From Bacteroidales bacterium (lineage in GTDB: Bacteria > Bacteroidota > Bacteroidia > Bacteroidales > P3), in assembly GCA_016281475.1 (NCBI GenBank), contig JAEEIS010000137.1:1-23669 (forward strand): a stretch of 23,669 nt of DNA, in the 5' to 3' direction. Made by a program: the position numbers and the translations under genes. Positions 7,928 through 15,680 of this stretch are shown here, one piece after another. Each line of letters begins with the position of its first letter. Position 1 is the stretch's first letter. A model generated the notes under the pieces. That model did not search any database and was not told the origin of the DNA. It saw only the letters and a list, made by a program, of their open reading frames with translations.

Positions 7928-7935
7928 CAAAGATA
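7928..7935 (-). promoter_or_regulatory. Bacteroidota -7 promoter box for the 512-aa / T9SS cargo operon
   Basis: The minus strand reads TATCTTTG, an exact TAnnTTTG match preceded by a run of T, 25 nt before the start codon at 7903. The box, the next bases and the distance to the start repeat the arrangement at ruvX (4772-4779). Confidence 0.7.
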
Positions 7936-7976
7936 CAAAAAAAAATAGATTTTTACACAGACTTATGAAAAAACAT

Positions 7977-8065
7977 ATATCGAACACGTATCGAACACAA
8001 ATAATCAAGAATTTACCATGAATCAATTCATGAAAAAATTCGTGTACAATTCATGGCAATTCATG
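7977..8065. repeat. AT-rich short-word repeats (ATCGAACAC and AATTCATG words)
   Basis: The word ATCGAACAC occurs twice near 7978-7998 and again at 22855. It is followed by AATTCATG or AATTCGTG four times (8025, 8037, 8048, 8058) at 10-12 nt spacing, plus an inverted CATGAATC at 8018. This resembles the CGAAT-word arrays common between genes in Bacteroidota. No gene is seen here. Confidence 0.55.
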
Positions 8066-8082
8066 TTCTTTTCAGAGGAAAT

Positions 8083-8180
8083 TAAAGTTTAGAGTTATTC
8101 ATTCCGCGTATCGCACATATCACAAGTATAAAATATGTGAAAATACGCGAGATACGCAGTGCTTATTTCAACTTTCAACT
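8083..8180. repeat. Repeat hairpin element downstream of priA, copy K
   Basis: An inner stem pairs CGCGTATcgCACATAT (8105-8120) with ATATGTGaaaATACGCG (8133-8149), two 7-bp helices with a small internal loop. The flanks carry 7-nt-step words: TTAAAGT, TTAGAGT, TATTCAT on the left, and TTTCAACTTTCAACTCTC on the right. The right flank reaches within 1-2 nt of the priA stop codon (8182-8184). No T-run follows on either strand, so its value as a terminator is unclear. Confidence 0.6.
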
Positions 8181-8181
8181 C

Positions 8182-10683
8182 TCACTGCGGGTCCACGTCG
8201 AAATGCACCTGCAGCGATGCCAGTGCCTTGTCCGCCTTCAGCTTGTCCGCCATGTCCAGTATGATGCGCTTGCCCTCGGCTATCGCCTCCGTCCGCTCAA
8301 AGCGCACGATTATCTCCTTCATATACAGTCCCCTCACGCGGCTCACGCTGGGGTACTCCGGCCCCATCACGCGGGTGCCGAACACACTGCGCAGCTGCGC
8401 CGCGTAGCGTGCCGCCGTCTCGTTCAGCAGGTCGCTGTCGCGATGCTTCAGCGTGATGACGATAAGGCGGTAGAAAGGCGGGTAGCGAAACACGCGCCGC
8501 TCCGTTATCTGGCTGTCGTACATGGCGCGGTAGTCGTTGTCTATCACGTTGCGTATCGCCTGGTGGTAGGGGTTGTAGGTCTGTATAATCACTTTGCCCT
8601 GGTGCCCGTGCCGTCCGGCGCGTCCGCTCACCTGCGTCATCTGTTGGAACGCCCGTTCGAAGGCGCGGAAGTCGGGGAAATAGATGAGGTTGTCGGCACT
8701 CACGATGCCCACCACACTCACATGGTCGAAGTCCAACCCCTTGGTCACCATCTGTGTGCCCACCAATATGTCTATCTTGCGGTCTTGGAAGTCGTTGATT
8801 ATCTCCAGATAGCGGTTCTTCTGCAGGGTGGTGTCCAAGTCCATGCGTGCCACCCGTGCGTCGGGGAATAGTATGCTCAGGTCGTCCTCCACGCGTTCGG
8901 TGCCGAAGCCCTTCATCGACAGGTGCTGGCTGTGGCATGCCGGACATTCCGTGGGCAGCGGTATCGAGTAGCCGCAGTAGTGGCAGCGCATGCTGTTGGT
9001 GGCCTTGTGGTACACCAGCGACACGTCACAATGCTGGCACGTCGGTGTCCAATGGCAGTCGTCGCACTCTATGCGCAGCGAGAAGCCGCGCCGGTTCTGG
9101 AACAGGATCACCTGCTCCTTGTTGTCCAGAGCCTGCTGAATGTGCTCCAGCAGAAACTGCGAAATGTGTGTGCCGCCCGTGGCGGCGCGGTCACCCCGCT
9201 CGCGGCGCAGCCGCCGGGCCTCCTCCTTCATGTCGGCACACAGCACCTCGGGCAGCTGCAGTCCGCCGTAGCGCCGTTTCATCTCGCACAGGCCGTATTT
9301 CCCCTGCTGCGCGTTGTAGTAGCTCTCTATCGAGGGCGTGGCGGAGCCCAGCACCGTCCGTGCGCCCCACAGGTGTGCCAGATAGATGGCCGCGTCGCGC
9401 CCGTTGTAGCGTGGCGCGGGGTCGTACTGCTTGTACGAGCCGTCGTGCTCCTCGTCCACTATCACCAGACCCAGGTCTTGGAAAGGCAGAAACAGCGCGC
9501 TCCTGGCCCCCAGTAGCACCTGGTAGCGCTGGTTGGGGTCGCCGCTCTGCGTGCGGCTCCACACCTCGGCACGCTGCGACACGCTGAAGCGCGAGTGATA
9601 CACCCCCACCAAGTCGCCGAAATACCGCTTCAGCCTGTTGATAATCTGCGCCGTCAGGGCTATCTCAGGCAGCAGGAAGAGCACCTGCTTGCCCTGCTTC
9701 ACGGTCTCATGTATCAGCTTGGTGTATACCTCCGTCTTGCCCGACGAGGTGACGCCGTGCAGCAAGGCCACCTGTTGCGGGCAACTGCGCAGGTAGTCGA
9801 ATGCCGCCTGCTGCTCGTCGTTGAGCACTATGCTGTCGGGGCTTGAGGTGCTGTCGTAGCGTTCCAGACGCGACTCCACCCGCTCCTCCAATGCCAGCAC
9901 CCCGTTGCGCACCAGCGTGCGGAAGGCCGAGTCCGACACCACCTGCCCGTCGGCAGTGTCCAACAGCGCGCGCCGGGCCACCGGCTGAGTGCCCATCTTA
10001 CTCAGCTGCATATATTTCAGCAACACGTCCACCTGCTTCTGCGTGCTCTTCTTCTTCTCCAGCTCGTCGAAGAGCTCCCGCACCCGCCCCTCGTCGCGGT
10101 AACGCTCGTCCAGCACCACGTAGGCCGACGTGCGCGGCACGAAACGCTGCCGCAGCTCCTCGTCCATCACTATGATGCCCCGCTCAATCATGGTGTTCAG
10201 CAGCGGCATCATCTTCTGCACTCCGATGGCGCGGCTGATGTCCTCCACCGTCATCACTGGGTGGTCGGTGAGCAGCTGCACGATGCGTAGCTCGTTGTCC
10301 GTCAGGTCCGACAGCTCGCCCGTGAAGTCGGGATGTATCGACACCGACGACTCGCTCGCCAGCCTGTAGGCCGACGGCATGGCTATCGCCATCACGTCGC
10401 CCACATAGCACATATAGTATTCCGCCAGCCACTCCCAGAAGCGGAACTGACGCTCCGTCACCAGCGGCTCCGCGTCCAGTATCGACAAGATGTACTTCAC
10501 CCTGTAGTGCGGCACCTCCTCGTGGATGCGGCGCACCAAGGCGGAGTAGAGCCGCCGAGGCCCGAACTGCACCACCACCCGCTGCCCCACGCGCACAGCG
10601 TCGTTATACTCCTGCGGCACCCGGTAGGTGTAGGTGCCGTGGATATGCAGTGGCAGGACGACGTCGACAAAGTAGGTGGTCAT
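8182..10683 (-). CDS. priA: Primosomal protein N' (replication restart helicase PriA)
   Basis: PriA recognises stalled or broken forks and reloads the replisome. The 833-residue product has the full layout: an N-terminal fork-binding domain from residue 1 (MTTYFVDVVLPLHIHGTYTY), then a superfamily 2 helicase core with Walker A GVTSSGKT (310-317) and DEEHD Walker B (410-414). Eight zinc-binding cysteines follow (540, 543, 549, 552, 567, 570, 580, 583), then GTQMVTKG (642-649) and the arginine-finger motif SGRAGRHGHQG (686-696). The length is slightly above E. coli PriA (732 aa), as is usual in Bacteroidota. A TAACTTTG promoter box lies about 150 nt upstream. It is the first minus-strand gene and diverges from the plus-strand half of the window. 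Confidence 0.98.
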   Translation of the reverse strand: MTTYFVDVVLPLHIHGTYTYRVPQEYNDAVRVGQRVVVQFGPRRLYSALVRRIHEEVPHYRVKYILSILDAEPLVTERQFRFWEWLAEYYMCYVGDVMAIAMPSAYRLASESSVSIHPDFTGELSDLTDNELRIVQLLTDHPVMTVEDISRAIGVQKMMPLLNTMIERGIIVMDEELRQRFVPRTSAYVVLDERYRDEGRVRELFDELEKKKSTQKQVDVLLKYMQLSKMGTQPVARRALLDTADGQVVSDSAFRTLVRNGVLALEERVESRLERYDSTSSPDSIVLNDEQQAAFDYLRSCPQQVALLHGVTSSGKTEVYTKLIHETVKQGKQVLFLLPEIALTAQIINRLKRYFGDLVGVYHSRFSVSQRAEVWSRTQSGDPNQRYQVLLGARSALFLPFQDLGLVIVDEEHDGSYKQYDPAPRYNGRDAAIYLAHLWGARTVLGSATPSIESYYNAQQGKYGLCEMKRRYGGLQLPEVLCADMKEEARRLRRERGDRAATGGTHISQFLLEHIQQALDNKEQVILFQNRRGFSLRIECDDCHWTPTCQHCDVSLVYHKATNSMRCHYCGYSIPLPTECPACHSQHLSMKGFGTERVEDDLSILFPDARVARMDLDTTLQKNRYLEIINDFQDRKIDILVGTQMVTKGLDFDHVSVVGIVSADNLIYFPDFRAFERAFQQMTQVSGRAGRHGHQGKVIIQTYNPYHQAIRNVIDNDYRAMYDSQITERRVFRYPPFYRLIVITLKHRDSDLLNETAARYAAQLRSVFGTRVMGPEYPSVSRVRGLYMKEIIVRFERTEAIAEGKRIILDMADKLKADKALASLQVHFDVDPQ

Positions 10684-10836
10684 ACAAGTTGATATTTGAA
10701 CGTCGTAGGGGCAGACTCCCGTGCCTGTCCGTACTGAAAGTTGGCTGACTCTCCTATAAACCCTGAAAGCATTTGAACTTTTAATATTTTAATCCTAAAT
10801 CATTTAAACCGTCAGGCAACTATTCCGACTGATTTG

Positions 10837-10844
10837 CAAAGTTA
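10837..10844 (-). promoter_or_regulatory. Candidate -7 promoter box for priA
   Basis: The minus strand reads TAACTTTG, an exact TAnnTTTG match and the best one between priA and the next feature. It implies an untranslated leader of about 150 nt, which is long, so another start site nearer priA remains possible. Confidence 0.5.
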
Positions 10845-10944
10845 CACAAATTTCCCGAAACATGCACACTTTCGATGTCATCGATTAATAATATTGACCC
10901 ATTCCACCCCATGCCAACCACTGCCTGCCTCCCGCATTTCTTTT

Positions 10945-11063
10945 GCACTTATCCTATCGTTATACTATATTTATACCTTAGTTATACCTTAGTTATACTA
11001 TTATATATAGAATAACTAAGGTATAACTAAAGTATAACTAAGGTATAACTATAGAATAAGTGC
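10945..11063. repeat. 119-nt inverted repeat built of 11-nt units
   Basis: The outer ends are GCACTTAT and ATAAGTGC. By eye, about 50 of 57 positions pair between the two arms. Each arm consists of 11-nt units of the type GTTATACCTTA on the left and TATAACTAAGG on the right, four or so per arm, meeting at an AT-rich centre near 11004. The size and end-to-end symmetry resemble a small non-autonomous mobile element or a very stable cruciform, but no target-site duplication was identified. Confidence 0.85.
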
Positions 11064-11409
11064 TGGAGACACCTAGGGCTGCCGATACGACCTTATATGC
11101 TCCCGAAGTGTTTGATAACATTTCCGATAGCGATGAAGAAGAACTATTTTGAGACAAGAATTTGCATAAGCCGAAAAAAACGTATGGCACGGCATTCAGG
11201 ACGAAGCAAACTACTGCGACGATATAGACAAGTCATGCCTCGACCATAATAGCGGTGACTTTAACACGATAGACCCGCAGGAGGCTACGATGGAAGACTG
11301 CCAATGGAGATCGCTAATTGGAAATCAGGAGATATTCGCAAGAAAGGCCAAGGTTCAGATGGTCGAAGAGAATCCGACGGTTATTTGCACAACGAATATG
11401 AACCAATAG
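11064..11409 (+). pseudogene. Decayed coding remnant, family unknown
   Basis: Three plus-strand frames carry protein-like text in sequence. First comes LETPRAADTTLYAPEVFDN and on to DEEELF, ending in TGA at 11151-11153. A bridging piece ETRICISRK is in another frame. Then a 79-codon open stretch (11170-11406) runs from WHGIQDEANYCDDIDKSCLD to ENPTVICTTNMNQ and TAG. Read with two 1-nt shifts it forms one continuous polypeptide of about 110 residues. I do not recognise the family. It has no proper start and no promoter box, and it begins right at the edge of the 119-nt inverted repeat, so it looks like the residue of a lost gene or mobile element. Confidence 0.4.
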
Positions 11410-11422
11410 AAACAGCACCACT

Positions 11423-12464
11423 ATGAAAAAGGTTAGCTTGTCATTGATATTGTTTCTTGTTTCTGTCCATCTCTGCGGGCAGACCTACGACACCGTCTAC
11501 AACCCTCTACCGTGTGTACTTCGACACGCCCATCACGGCCGAATCTATCTTCTATATAGCAGGCTCTTATTACAACAACTATTTTACGACCGGAGAATGG
11601 ATACACGAACCGACTGCCTATGTGGGCATGGGACGCTGGTGGACACGCTGGGATCCATATGTGTCAGCTCCCCGTTATCATGACAAAATACTCCGTGCTT
11701 CTGACGAGAAGGGCCCATGGCGCAATTCGGGCATTTATAACTTCTATTACGGACCGTTCTTTGCCATCGCTCCCGACACCAGCTGCGTGCTGGATGTGCA
11801 CACGGCGGACAGCGCGATGGGCAGCGTGCAGGGCGGGGGATGGTATCTCGACTCGTCGTACATCACCATCACCGCCGTGGCGCAACGGGGCTACCGCTTC
11901 GCGCATTGGAACGACGGCGACGTGACGAACCCGCGTACCATACTGCTGACGCACAACACGACGTTCACAGCCTATTTCGAGGAGGCATACTACACCCTCG
12001 CCGCCACCGCCGAACCCGAAGGGAGCGGCACGGTGAGGGGAGCCGGAACATACCGTGGCAACGACACCGCCACGCTGGCAGCCATGCCCAACGAAGGCTG
12101 CGCCTTCGTCGGATGGCGCGACGGCGACACGGCACAGACCCGACAGTTGGAGATGACACAGGACACCGCCTTCACAGCCCTCTTCCGCTCCACGCAGGGT
12201 ATTGCCACGCCCGCCACCGGCATCCAATTCACCCTCACGCCCAACCCCACACAGGGCGACTGCCTGCTGGAGATAACGGGAGACATGACGACGTATGCCG
12301 ACTGCCACATGACGGTGGCGGACGCGCAAGGCCGCGAGGTGATGCGACAGCAGGTGGTGTCGCCCAAGACCGTCGTCGCCACCGACCGACTGGCCGCAGG
12401 CGTATACATGGTGACGCTCTCCACCCCGACAGGCACCGCCTCACAACGGCTGGTGGTGAAGTGA
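11423..12464 (+). pseudogene. Frameshifted, internally deleted T9SS cargo gene
   Basis: The signal peptide MKKVSLSLILFLVSVHLCGQ starts at 11423 and continues as TYDTVYN. The homologous body LYRVYFDTPITAESIFYIAGS then continues in a different frame from 11505. Deleting one C from the CCC at 11503-11505 joins them into a 346-residue protein. The body holds two InlB-like divergent repeats (HWNDGDVTNPRT, GWRDGDTAQTRQ) and a type A T9SS sorting domain (TLTPNPTQGDCLLEI to TASQRLVVK). Compared with the 494-aa cargo at 4867, about 140 residues between the signal peptide and the SPIAVDGDFFIAGS-like segment are missing, so an internal deletion accompanies the frameshift. A single sequencing error could explain the frameshift but not the deletion. 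The last 26 nt, including the stop and 3' flank, are identical to the gene at 14137. Confidence 0.75.
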
Positions 12465-12545
12465 ATTGAGAAAATGTGTGATTGCTTGAACTGAGGTCGG
12501 CGACCTTGTGGAGCCAATGTTTGAGTGGCTGACACGTTTAATACA

Positions 12546-12570
12546 CCAACTTTTTTTTCAAAAAAGTTGG
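12546..12570. repeat. Perfect 11-bp hairpin upstream of the 473-aa gene
   Basis: CCAACTTTTTT pairs with AAAAAAGTTGG around a TTC loop. It lies 64 nt before the start at 12634 and 18 nt before the TATCTTTG box. No T-run follows on the plus strand, so it may be a regulatory or boundary structure; a weak terminator for the broken gene upstream is also possible. Confidence 0.6.
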
Positions 12571-12588
12571 TAATTGAAAAAAAAAGTG

Positions 12589-12596
12589 TATCTTTG
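12589..12596 (+). promoter_or_regulatory. Bacteroidota -7 promoter box for the 473-aa gene
   Basis: TATCTTTG is an exact TAnnTTTG match, 37 nt before the ATG at 12634. Because it lies inside the longer open frame that begins at 12574, it also supports choosing 12634 as the start. Confidence 0.7.
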
Positions 12597-12633
12597 CAGA
12601 CAAATAGTAATATTAATTTTAAGTTGTTGCGCC

Positions 12634-14055
12634 ATGAAAGTATTGAGATTTAGCCTTTTGTTTGTTACGTTGCTGATGCCGCTGAATGCGGCATGGGGGC
12701 AGAGCAATGTATGTGAGATACCGACATGTATGTCGGACACGACCATTGTGCGGTATTGGCAGGATAATATCAGCATCGTGTATACCTGCCGAGGAGAAGC
12801 CGGCAACAAGTATTTTATGTTGGTGGACAAGATGTCACCAACTGTCCGTCGGATTGCCGTGCCAGACCATATTTCGGTTAATGATTTCCGTATCTTTCAC
12901 GACACGGTGTTTTTTGGTGGGCATTATTTTCTTATGGGTGGTGCAAAGAATGGTTTGTTAGCATGTTTTGCTATTCAAGATTTTTATAACGGGTCGGGTA
13001 CATGCAACTGGATGTATATGACACTCTCCCAGATGCCGGACTGCTATGTGGGCGATTACACTAACCCTGCTTTTAATCACGTATGCGATGTCATGCGGCT
13101 AGCCGTGTACGAAGATATTGAAATGGGCACGAAGATTGCCTATATAGCCAAGAATTATATTGTCGGAGAGACTACTCTTCGTGTGGGCATTGGAGAGGCT
13201 GAATATTTTGGTGGAACGTCGTGGTATAGTAGGATTATCTACAACAAATATGCTATAGAGGAGTATACCGACATCATCACTACGCAGAACTACGTGGTGG
13301 CGTTGGCACGTACTAACGATTCGGCGCGACTGGCAATGAGAATATTCCCCAAGAGCAGTTTCATCGCGATGGCGCCTAATCCATATTGGCCACTCCTTTG
13401 GTATTACTATAATGACAAGATAGGGCAAGGGCTTGCCGACTTGGAGGTGGATGAGAACGTGATGGCAACTGCGTTGGGCGGTGACGAGTTTGCTGTGGCA
13501 TACCACTACACGAATTCGCCTAAAGAGGGGCTGGCGGTAAAAACTTTCAATATTTCTTCTATTGGAAGGGCCACTCTGCTACAGGGATTGATAATGCCAG
13601 CCGTCCGACAGCCGGGTTCGACGTGGAAAATGCGCGACGTGGGCTATGTCCCATCGTTACAACGGTTGGTAGTGCTGAACGACTTCGACGGAGGTACTGT
13701 TGGAAGCCTGGCAAGCATCATCTATCAGTTTTCCCTGCCCTCACTGGTGTCGGGCACCTACTATGGTCGTTATCTTGTGGGATATAGTCTTCATGCCATG
13801 GACTCATACTTAGGGGTTTCAGATGGTATAGTTGCATCAGGCTGTGTCGCGGGGGCAGGAGTGTTGTCGCACTATGTGGAGGGACTCACTTTCCCTGCCA
13901 GTTGTGGTCTGCAGGATGCTATCAACAGTAGTCAGACCACCACCACCTTGTATGAAACATTTATGCAGACGAACATAAATGAACCCGTTCCCAAAACCGG
14001 CTCATATTCTTACGTCGTGGAAGTGGTCGAAAGGACTGTGATATGTAGTCTGTAA
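12634..14055 (+). CDS. Secreted hypothetical protein, 473 aa (paralogue of the protein at 6365)
   Basis: The start at 12634 gives a Sec signal peptide (MKVLRFSLLFVTLLMPLNAAWG, then Q). An earlier in-frame Met at 12574 would precede the promoter box and spoil the signal peptide. The mature protein is beta-rich and aromatic with no named domain. ISVNDFRIFHDTVFFGG (80-96) and MRLAVY align with the 512-aa protein on the other side of priA. No T9SS sorting domain is present. It lies between the broken T9SS gene and the intact T9SS gene at 14137, so, as on the minus side, this family travels with T9SS cargo of the SPITV/FYVGG type. A role alongside that cargo is an inference from position only. Confidence 0.82.
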   Translation: MKVLRFSLLFVTLLMPLNAAWGQSNVCEIPTCMSDTTIVRYWQDNISIVYTCRGEAGNKYFMLVDKMSPTVRRIAVPDHISVNDFRIFHDTVFFGGHYFLMGGAKNGLLACFAIQDFYNGSGTCNWMYMTLSQMPDCYVGDYTNPAFNHVCDVMRLAVYEDIEMGTKIAYIAKNYIVGETTLRVGIGEAEYFGGTSWYSRIIYNKYAIEEYTDIITTQNYVVALARTNDSARLAMRIFPKSSFIAMAPNPYWPLLWYYYNDKIGQGLADLEVDENVMATALGGDEFAVAYHYTNSPKEGLAVKTFNISSIGRATLLQGLIMPAVRQPGSTWKMRDVGYVPSLQRLVVLNDFDGGTVGSLASIIYQFSLPSLVSGTYYGRYLVGYSLHAMDSYLGVSDGIVASGCVAGAGVLSHYVEGLTFPASCGLQDAINSSQTTTTLYETFMQTNINEPVPKTGSYSYVVEVVERTVICSL

Positions 14056-14136
14056 GTTTCATGGTATGTGGGTACGTATAGATAGTGCGTAAACCATAAA
14101 TTCTTTAATGTGTCATTAACACTGAATTAATGTAAT

Positions 14137-15531
14137 ATGAAAAAGATTGTTTTGCTAATTGTTTGTGTGTTGGCGATGATGGGTGCAATGGCCCAGTCGC
14201 ACAGTTTCAGGGACACTTCGTATGTGCGGTACGAGCAATTGGATATCGATTCATGGCTGTTGTCGGACTCTATGCACCGGTATGGTATGCATGCGCGCCC
14301 CTTATATCCAGGAACAACTATGTTGTTAGGTACGCACGATGTACTGCAATACAACTACACAAACAAACCCGAGGGCGTGAGAGTGGTTGGTCTTTCAGCT
14401 CTCATTTCGACATTTCAACTGACATTATACTACCCGATGGTGCCGTCAGAGTATCTGCTGCTGTATGACGCTGAGAACGACACTTTCGATTTGAAGGGAC
14501 AGTTGCAATGGGAGGCGAGCGACACGGCTGGCAGACCCCATTATGGCGGCGTGATTTGGGGCGTTCGAGACGGTAGGGTCGTTCATTGGACAGATATACA
14601 TGGGCACACCGTACCAGATGGACATACGCTATTCGATTTGTATTTTGACAATCCCATCACGGTGCACGACTCGTTCTATGTGGGAGGCACCTGTAGAAAT
14701 CACTTATATCCTTTTGGTTCGGATCCGATAAACGAATCGAGTTACGTAACATACTCTTTTGAAGAGATTGTCGGCACAGGTCCCGCTGTACACCATTACC
14801 CCGGACTGTGGAAGATATTCAACCTCAGTGAATCATCTGGTCCGGGTCCATATAACCAATGGGTATGGGTGCCGTCGGACCAGTTTATGATGGTTATGCC
14901 TATAATCGAGGTGGTGGACACGTCGTTTGACAACGCGCCGAAGTGTTACGAGGTGACGGGACTGCTGCTGCGGGGGAACTACACGGACACGGTGACGGTG
15001 CAGTGGGCACAGGACAGCCTGCATCAGGAGTTCGAGGTGTCGTATGGGCGCGAGGGGACCCGGCCCGACGACGGCACTATCGTGACAGTGATTGGTTCCA
15101 ACCGCTGGATGTTTTCAGACTCGGCCTATTCGGATACGCCGATGGTGGTGTATGTGCGGACGGTGTGCCGCGAGTACGACACGTTGCGGTGGAGCGGATG
15201 GAGCTACCCGATACACTGGCAGCTGCACTACGAGAGTGGGCAGGACACCACGCAGCACGAAGGGATAGCTGTGCCTGAGGAGGAGGGCGACCTGTCGCGC
15301 TTTGTGCGGCTGATGCCGAACCCGGCGAGCGGGAGCGTGGTGGTGATGTCGTCGTACGGCATCGAGAGCTTGGAGGTATACGACGTGAGGGGAGAGCGTG
15401 TACTGGAACAGAAGGGCTCAGGCCATGGGACGGCGACGGGATTCGACGTGTCGAAGTGGGCGAAGGGAGTTTACGTGGTGCTAGTGCGCACCCCGGCCGG
15501 CACAGCCAGCAAGCGGCTGGTGGTGAAGTGA
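14137..15531 (+). CDS. T9SS cargo protein with a fibronectin type III-like domain
   Basis: The 464-residue product has a Sec signal peptide (MKKIVLLIVCVLAMMGAMA, then Q) and an unassigned N-terminal region of about 240 residues. This includes YFDNPITVHDSFYVGGT (169-185), shared with the two other cargo proteins in the window. A fibronectin III-like beta domain follows at about 270-363 (CYEVTGLLLRG to YVRTVCREYDTLRWSGWS), then a type A T9SS sorting domain at about 391-464 (LMPNPASGSVVV to GTASKRLVVK). It should cross the outer membrane by T9SS and end up on the surface or outside. It follows the 473-aa gene by 81 nt with no clear promoter box between them, so the two may be co-transcribed. A heptad-repeat terminator follows. 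The ligand or function is unknown. Confidence 0.9.
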   Translation: MKKIVLLIVCVLAMMGAMAQSHSFRDTSYVRYEQLDIDSWLLSDSMHRYGMHARPLYPGTTMLLGTHDVLQYNYTNKPEGVRVVGLSALISTFQLTLYYPMVPSEYLLLYDAENDTFDLKGQLQWEASDTAGRPHYGGVIWGVRDGRVVHWTDIHGHTVPDGHTLFDLYFDNPITVHDSFYVGGTCRNHLYPFGSDPINESSYVTYSFEEIVGTGPAVHHYPGLWKIFNLSESSGPGPYNQWVWVPSDQFMMVMPIIEVVDTSFDNAPKCYEVTGLLLRGNYTDTVTVQWAQDSLHQEFEVSYGREGTRPDDGTIVTVIGSNRWMFSDSAYSDTPMVVYVRTVCREYDTLRWSGWSYPIHWQLHYESGQDTTQHEGIAVPEEEGDLSRFVRLMPNPASGSVVVMSSYGIESLEVYDVRGERVLEQKGSGHGTATGFDVSKWAKGVYVVLVRTPAGTASKRLVVK

Positions 15532-15543
15532 ATTGAGAATTGT

Positions 15544-15619
15544 GGTTAGAGGTTAGGGGTTAGAGGTGCGGCAGCCACTCTCAACTCTAACACCTAACTT
15601 CTAACCTTTATTTTTTTTT
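15544..15619 (+). terminator. Heptad-repeat hairpin acting as terminator, copy D
   Basis: The left arm of 25 nt (15544-15568; 7-nt words GGTTAGA, GGTTAGG, GGTTAGA) pairs with the right arm 15582-15606 (AACTCTA, ACACCTA, ACTTCTA, ACC) at 22 of 25 positions plus one G-U pair. The loop contains GTGCGGCAGCC. A T-rich tract (TTTATTTTTTTTT) follows directly. It ends the secreted-protein block and is also a member of the heptad-repeat family. Confidence 0.8.
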
Positions 15620-15680
15620 AATACCGGAATACGATTTTTTGCCATTGTGCGTTACTAGTGCTGTTGAAAGGAATAAACAC

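Larger units (their letters stand above)
10684..11422. other. Divergent spacer without an intact gene
   Basis: This 739-bp stretch lies between priA and the broken T9SS cargo gene. It holds the priA leader and promoter box (to about 10844), a 119-nt inverted repeat (10945-11063), and decayed coding sequence (about 11064-11409) that ends 13 nt before the next start codon. No RNA gene or intact protein gene was recognised. The spacer separates the two transcriptional halves of the window. Confidence 0.75.

Noticed and set aside
12494..12506. Short palindrome AGGTC-GGC-GACCT after the broken T9SS gene
   Set aside because: A 5-bp stem without a T-run is too weak to call a terminator or operator.
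12574..12633. In-frame upstream Met for the 473-aa protein
   Set aside because: It lies before the TATCTTTG box at 12589-12596 and would bury the signal peptide behind a charged 20-residue lead.
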